Under the pieces are notes generated by a model. That model was given only the letters and a program-made list of their open reading frames with translations. It ran no database searches and was not told the DNA's origin. From positions 1-10,451 of the forward strand of contig JAQGJO010000087.1 of the NCBI GenBank assembly GCA_028290595.1: a stretch of DNA of 10,451 nucleotides. Direction: 5' to 3'. Shown here piece by piece: positions 6,567-10,451 of this stretch. Every line of letters starts with the position of its first letter. Position 1 is the stretch's first letter. This DNA comes from Hyphomicrobiales bacterium. GTDB taxonomy: Bacteria > Pseudomonadota > Alphaproteobacteria > Rhizobiales > Beijerinckiaceae. Made by a program: the position numbers and the translations under genes.

Positions 6567-7553
6567 ATGACCAGCTTCAACAACATGCGCATGCGCGTCT
6601 TTTCCATGCTCGCCGCAGTCCTCTTCGCTTGCACCCCGGCCTGGGCCGCCTCGCAGGCGTTTGTCAGCGGCGGCCCGGTCCGCATCCTCGTCGGCTTTCC
6701 TGCCGGCGGCACCATCGACGTGGTGGCGCGCCTGCTGGCCGAACAGATGCGGCAGGATCTTGGTGTGCAGGTCTTGATAGAGAACACCACGGGGGCCGGT
6801 GGCCAGCTTGCCGCGGTGGCCTTGAAGCGCGCCGCGCCCGACGGCCACACGCTCATGGTGGCGCCCGACCACACCATGGTCGTCATCCCGCTGACCATTG
6901 CCCAGCCTGGCTTCGAAGCGGGCGATTTTGCGCCGGTCGGCGAGATCGCCACTTACGTCGGTGCGCTTGCCGTGGGCGCCGGCAGCGATGTGCGCGACAT
7001 CGACGGTTTCATCCAGAAGGTGCGCGCCAATCCCAAGCTCGGTAGCGTCGGCATTGCGGCAGCCGGCAGCAAGCCGCAGTTTGCGCTGCTTGCCATATCG
7101 CGGGAGAAGGGCGTCGCGCTGACGCCGGTGCCCTATCGTGGCTCGGTGCCGATGGTGCAGGACCTCGTCGGCGGCCATCTGCCGGCCGGCATCACGGCGC
7201 TCGGCGATTTTATCGAGCAGCACGCGGGCGGGCAATTGCGGGTCATCGCCATCACCGACGCGGATCGCACGTCGCAACTTCCGATGATCCCGACGGCGCT
7301 GGAGCAGGGCTATCCGATGAAGCTGAACTTCTGGCTCGGCATGTTTGCCCCGGCGAAAACGCCGGCGGACATTCTTGATATGCTGTCGGCTTCGATGACC
7401 AAGGCGCTCGGCGATCCCCAGGTGATGGAGCGGATGAAGGCCCTGGCCTTCGATCCGCATCCGTCATCGCCCGCTGAAATGACCGCCGAGATGCAAGCCG
7501 ACACGAAATACTGGGCGCCGCTGGTCGAGGCCTCAGGCTGGGTCAAGCAGTAA
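6567..7553 (+). CDS. tripartite tricarboxylate transporter substrate-binding protein (TctC/Bug family), 328 aa
   Basis: Predicted periplasmic binding protein for a small carboxylate or aromatic acid. Residues 1-28 form a Sec signal peptide ('MRMRVFSMLAAVLFACTPAWA', probable cleavage after AWA). The mature protein shows the Bug hallmarks: 'RILVGFPAGGTIDVVARLLAE' near the N-terminus, 'LIENTTGAGG', 'DGHTLMVA', 'VPYRGSVPMVQDLVGGHL' and 'LGMFAPAKTPADILDML'. Length is typical. AAGGGG (6555-6560) lies 6 bases before the ATG. No TctA or TctB membrane components are present in the window; orphan Bug genes placed with catabolic enzymes are common in this class of bacteria and usually signal the pathway substrate. 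It probably shares a transcript with the RidA-like gene. The bound ligand cannot be told from sequence. An ABC-type binding protein is excluded by the Bug-specific motifs. Confidence 0.9.
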   Translation: MTSFNNMRMRVFSMLAAVLFACTPAWAASQAFVSGGPVRILVGFPAGGTIDVVARLLAEQMRQDLGVQVLIENTTGAGGQLAAVALKRAAPDGHTLMVAPDHTMVVIPLTIAQPGFEAGDFAPVGEIATYVGALAVGAGSDVRDIDGFIQKVRANPKLGSVGIAAAGSKPQFALLAISREKGVALTPVPYRGSVPMVQDLVGGHLPAGITALGDFIEQHAGGQLRVIAITDADRTSQLPMIPTALEQGYPMKLNFWLGMFAPAKTPADILDMLSASMTKALGDPQVMERMKALAFDPHPSSPAEMTAEMQADTKYWAPLVEASGWVKQ

Positions 7554-7558
7554 GTAAC

Positions 7559-9151
7559 TTAGCTCTTACCGACGACCTTTCGCAGGATAGCCGCTGCGTC
7601 GGCGGGCGCTTCATTGCCCGTCCACACCACATACTGGTCCGGCCGTACCAGCACGAGCTTGCTCTCGTAAGCCTCGCGGCCGCCGGTGTAAGTGTCGCGG
7701 ATCGCCTTGAAGGGAATGCCGAGCGTCTGCGCGGCATCCTCGAACGCTTTCACCACGGACGCATCGACATCGAACGCCAGCAAGGTGAAGCCGTCGCATA
7801 ATTCCTCATAGACGTCGCGGCCGTTCGACAGTGGCTGCGGCGTCAGATGATGGCCTGGCCTGGCTTTCAGCATGTGCACGCCATGGGCGCTGCACTTGCC
7901 GCCGGGCGGTCCAAACAGGATCGGCGAACCTTCGAAATTGGGTTCGTAGCGGCTGGCCATCAGGCCGTCTTCCTGCTCTTGCACCTTCCACGCGGCTTCG
8001 AACGCATCGCGGTCGACTTCCGGGTTGTAGGTGTCGAGGAACTTGCCTTCGGCCTCGATGCGCGAGGCGATGAAATCCTCGCCCGTCTCCTTGAACACCG
8101 GCCGGCGCTCTTCGCTGTAGGAGGGGATCAATCTGTCGCCGCCCCAGCCCTTTAGCACCGCGGTCAGCTTCCAGCCGAGATTGCGCGCATCTTCCAGCCC
8201 GTTGTTGAGGCCAAAGCCGCCATAGGGCGGATGGCTGTGCGCCGCGTCGCCGGCGATCAGCACGCGGTTGACCTGGTATTTGTCCGCAACGGCGACGCGC
8301 AGATCCCAGAAGCCGAGATTGTCGAATTCTGCCTTGAACTTGAAGCCGGTCGCCTTTTCCAGCACCGCCTGGAAGTCGAAATCCTTTTCTTTCGCCGCAG
8401 CCGCGGGGACCGGCGCATGGAAGAAGAAGCCATTGCCGACATCGATGCGCCCGAAGAACTGCCAATAGCCCTTCAGATCCGGATGCATGACACGATAGGT
8501 CGAACGTTCCGGGAAGCGCTTGAGAAATTCGTGCAATTCGGGTGAGCGGAACACGGCAAGCACCATGACCTGATCGAAATCGGTCCCGCCGCGTTCGATA
8601 CCGACCTGCGCACGAATGTTTGAATGGGAGCCGTCGCAGCCGACGAGATAGTCGGCTTCTATCGTCTCTGTCTTGCCGGCTTCATCGGCAATCTCAAGGC
8701 GGACGCCCTTGGCGTCCTGTTCCAGCTTGCCGGCGGTCCAGCCGAAACGCTGTTCGACGATCGGCATAGTTGCGAGCTTGCCACGCAACACATCTTCCAT
8801 CTTATATTGCGGCAGCCGGTCGTTGTCCTGGAAGAAGAAGCGGCGCACCGTCTCGCGGCCGGCATGGGCATGCCAGTATTCGCTTGTCAGCGTCTTGTAG
8901 GCCGTCACATTGCCGATTGGATAGCCGGCCGGCATGACGCGCGCGGCGCGCAACTGATCGACGAGACCCCAGAAATAGAAATGCTCGAGCGTCCGCTGCG
9001 TCAGGTTCTGGCCGCGCGGAATCCGATGGTGGCGGGTGCGCCGCTCGATGAGGATGCAGGAAATGCCGCGCAGACCGAGATCGAGCGCGAGGCCCAGGCC
9101 GACCGGCCCGCCGCCGACGATAGCCACCTGATAACGTTTGTTCATTTCCAC
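7559..9151 (-). CDS. group A FAD-dependent monooxygenase (aromatic hydroxylase type), 530 aa
   Basis: Flavoprotein hydroxylase using NAD(P)H and O2, cytoplasmic. The three family fingerprints are present: the Rossmann GxGxxG ('IVGGGPVGLGLALDLG', 11-26), the DG motif ('YLVGCDGSHSNIR', 168-180) and the FAD-ribityl GD motif ('VLIAGDAAHSHPPYGGFGLNNG', 297-318). 'IPRGQNLTQRTLEHFYFWGL' (44-63) is the usual PR...RTLE segment. The C-terminal part (about 425-527, ending 'RPDQYVVWTGNEAP...ILRKVV') looks like the thioredoxin-like domain of the phenol hydroxylase and MhpA-like branch. Length fits. A GTG at 9151 has AGAGGA (complement of 9157-9162) 5 bases upstream; an in-frame ATG at 9145 is two codons further in and equally plausible. 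It converges on the TctC gene with 5 bases between stops and diverges from the TPP enzyme gene. In this locus it probably hydroxylates the aromatic substrate or an intermediate, but the exact compound is unknown. Confidence 0.9.
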   Translation of the reverse strand: MEMNKRYQVAIVGGGPVGLGLALDLGLRGISCILIERRTRHHRIPRGQNLTQRTLEHFYFWGLVDQLRAARVMPAGYPIGNVTAYKTLTSEYWHAHAGRETVRRFFFQDNDRLPQYKMEDVLRGKLATMPIVEQRFGWTAGKLEQDAKGVRLEIADEAGKTETIEADYLVGCDGSHSNIRAQVGIERGGTDFDQVMVLAVFRSPELHEFLKRFPERSTYRVMHPDLKGYWQFFGRIDVGNGFFFHAPVPAAAAKEKDFDFQAVLEKATGFKFKAEFDNLGFWDLRVAVADKYQVNRVLIAGDAAHSHPPYGGFGLNNGLEDARNLGWKLTAVLKGWGGDRLIPSYSEERRPVFKETGEDFIASRIEAEGKFLDTYNPEVDRDAFEAAWKVQEQEDGLMASRYEPNFEGSPILFGPPGGKCSAHGVHMLKARPGHHLTPQPLSNGRDVYEELCDGFTLLAFDVDASVVKAFEDAAQTLGIPFKAIRDTYTGGREAYESKLVLVRPDQYVVWTGNEAPADAAAILRKVVGKS

Positions 9152-9274
9152 CCAGGTCCTCTGTTATTCGCGTCCTGCCTATTGCCCGGTTCGAGGCGAA
9201 CTGCAATTGGCGAAGAACGTGGGTTTTGCCCCACTACCGGTTCTGTAAGACGTCTGTTATAGGCAGCCGCAATC

Positions 9275-9290
9275 GCCCGCAACTGCGGGC
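9275..9290. promoter_or_regulatory. operator-like inverted repeat in the divergent promoter region
   Basis: GCCCGCA-AC-TGCGGGC is a perfect 7+7 inverted repeat in the 191-base region between the divergent monooxygenase and TPP enzyme genes. A shared regulator bound here could control both directions. A possible - strand -10, TATAAC, lies at 9256-9261. Which regulator binds is not evident. Confidence 0.35.
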
Positions 9291-9294
9291 ACTA

Positions 9295-9320
9295 CGCTAA
9301 AATGCAAGAGCCGCTAAAAT
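9295..9320 (+). promoter_or_regulatory. pair of CGCTAAAAT direct repeats upstream of the TPP enzyme gene
   Basis: CGCTAAAAT occurs at 9295-9303 and again at 9312-9320, a 17-base period. Each contains TAAAAT, a fair -10 match, so one may serve the + strand promoter; no good -35 accompanies either. They lie between the inverted repeat at 9275 and the AGGAAGG ribosome-binding site at 9327-9333. Confidence 0.25.
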
Positions 9321-9342
9321 ACCTACAGGAAGGAAACCATTG

Positions 9343-10451
9343 ATGAGCGATCGCAGCAGCAAGCCGGCACAAGGCAGCGTTCCCCTCGCCACGGCGCGGT
9401 TCGACGGCAAGGATGCGCTGGTGCGCCCGTCGAATGCGGAAATGGGCTGGGCGTCAGATGCCATGGCCGAAGTGCTGCGCCGGCTCGACCTGCGTTATAT
9501 TGCACTGACGCCAGGCGCCAGCTATCGCGGCCTGCACGACAGCCTGGTGAACTATCTCGGCAACCGTGACCCGCAAATGCTGGTCTGCCTGCATGAGGAG
9601 CATGCGGTCGGCATTGCCCAGGGCTATGCAAAAGTCACCGAGCGGCCGATGGCTGTGGCGGTGCATTCCAACGTCGGCCTGATGCACGCGACCATGGCGA
9701 TTTTCAACGCCTGGTGCGCCCGCAATCCCGTCTTCATTCTGGGCGCCACCGGCCCCGGCGACGCCGACGAGCGCCGTCCGTGGATCGACTGGATTCACAC
9801 CTCCAAGGATCAGGGCGCGCTCATCCGCCATTACACCAAATGGGATGACGAGCCGCGCTCCGCCGTCGCCGCCGTCGAATCCATGGTCCGCGCCTACCAG
9901 ATCGCGTCGACGCCGCCGCATGGTCCGACCTACGTGTGCCTCGATGTAGGCCTGCAGGAATCCCGCCTCGAAAAGGAGATGGTGTTTCCCGACATGGAGC
10001 GTTTCGCGCCTGGCGTTCCGCCAGCGCCGGCAGCCGATGCCGTCGAGCGCGCCGCGCGCATGCTGGTCGATGCAAAAAAGCCGCTCATCCTCATGGGTCG
10101 CGTCTCGCGCGGCCTCGATGACTGGCAGGCGCGTATCGATCTCGCCGAAGCAATCGGCGCAGCGGTGCTGACCGACATGAAGACGGCGGCAGCGTTTCCG
10201 ACCGATCATCCGCTGCATCCCATCGAGCCGCGCTTCCGTCCGTCGCCTGCCAGTTCGCAGATGACGAAAGAGGCTGACGTCATCCTGTCGCTCGACTGGA
10301 TCGATCTGCGCGGCCATTTCATCCAGACGCTGGGCAAGGACGCGCCGGTTGAATCGAAAGTCATCCACTGCACGGTCGACGACTATCTCCACAACGGGTG
10401 GAGCATGGACCATTTCGGCCTGCCGCCCTGTGATCTGAAAATCCTCGCCAC
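9343..10451 (+). CDS. thiamine pyrophosphate-dependent enzyme (acetolactate synthase/decarboxylase family), 3'-truncated by window edge
   Basis: Open frame of 369 codons from the ATG at 9343 to the window end with no stop. The first part (about 35-205) is the pyrimidine-binding (PYR) domain: 'YIALTPGASYRGLHDSL' then 'CLHEEHAVGIAQGYAKVTER' (82-101), where Glu85 is the expected cofactor-activating glutamate, and 'MAVAVHSNVGLMHATMAIFNA'. The central domain begins at about 226 ('AADAVERAARMLVDAKKPLIL'). The C-terminal TPP/Mg-binding domain (GDG...NN motif) lies beyond the edge. Family members cleave C-C bonds next to a carbonyl, as decarboxylases (benzoylformate, oxalyl-CoA) or carboligases (acetolactate synthase). 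GGAAGGA (9328-9334) lies 8 bases before the ATG; an in-frame TTG directly precedes it but is less likely. It is transcribed divergently from the FAD monooxygenase, suggesting a shared pathway. A 2-oxoacid decarboxylase is plausible, but the reaction is not decided by the visible part. Confidence 0.88.
   Translation, partial: MSDRSSKPAQGSVPLATARFDGKDALVRPSNAEMGWASDAMAEVLRRLDLRYIALTPGASYRGLHDSLVNYLGNRDPQMLVCLHEEHAVGIAQGYAKVTERPMAVAVHSNVGLMHATMAIFNAWCARNPVFILGATGPGDADERRPWIDWIHTSKDQGALIRHYTKWDDEPRSAVAAVESMVRAYQIASTPPHGPTYVCLDVGLQESRLEKEMVFPDMERFAPGVPPAPAADAVERAARMLVDAKKPLILMGRVSRGLDDWQARIDLAEAIGAAVLTDMKTAAAFPTDHPLHPIEPRFRPSPASSQMTKEADVILSLDWIDLRGHFIQTLGKDAPVESKVIHCTVDDYLHNGWSMDHFGLPPCDLKILA

Noticed and set aside
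6147..7460. 437-codon open frame on the - strand
   Set aside because: It lies antisense to both the RidA-like and TctC genes, has a His/Arg/Gly-rich composition without recognisable motifs, and spans their intergenic gap; it is a product of high GC.
9454..10413. 319-codon open frame on the - strand
   Set aside because: Antisense to the TPP-dependent enzyme, which has clear family motifs and a good ribosome-binding site; the antisense product shows none.

Overview
The window comes from a GC-rich alphaproteobacterium, most likely in the Hyphomicrobiales (a Bradyrhizobium, Bosea or Afipia type of genome). Four things point that way: GC-rich coding sequence (hand count of two short stretches: 66-68%), the gene families present, a 'Bug' (TctC) periplasmic binding protein, and a palindromic repeat around 5564-5615 that resembles repeats scattered through such genomes. 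The assignment is inferred, because no rRNA or other marker gene is present.

Layout, left to right. An IclR regulator (cut by the left edge), an alpha/beta hydrolase and a molybdenum-hydroxylase large subunit run in the same direction (2-4511). They are followed by a small, lower-GC SET-domain methyltransferase (4620-5000) and a MarR regulator (5025-5516), also on +. A 257-base intergenic stretch holds a hairpin, the palindromic repeat, and a plausible promoter with an operator-like palindrome. It leads into a second + strand pair: a protein with two RidA-like halves, resembling aminomuconate-type deaminases (5774-6532), and a TctC/Bug solute-binding protein (6567-7553). A group A FAD monooxygenase on the - strand (7559-9151) converges on it with only 5 bases between stop codons. 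A 191-base divergent promoter region separates the monooxygenase from a thiamine-pyrophosphate enzyme on + (9343 onward), which is cut by the right edge.

Taken together this looks like an accessory catabolic locus for an aromatic or N-heteroaromatic acid. The Bug protein would bind the substrate in the periplasm. The Mo-hydroxylase and FAD monooxygenase would hydroxylate the ring. The RidA-like protein would remove an amino/imino group, and the hydrolase and TPP enzyme would cleave or decarboxylate intermediates. IclR and MarR would provide substrate-responsive control. The substrate cannot be named from the sequence, and no ring-cleavage dioxygenase, membrane transporter, or Mo-enzyme FAD/Fe-S partner subunit lies in the window. 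The most unusual points are the isolated Mo-hydroxylase large subunit, the SET-domain gene inside a metabolic cluster, the tandem RidA-like protein, and the operator-like palindrome beside the MarR gene. No gene-free stretch exceeds 300 bases, and I saw no tRNA, rRNA, CRISPR or insertion sequence.
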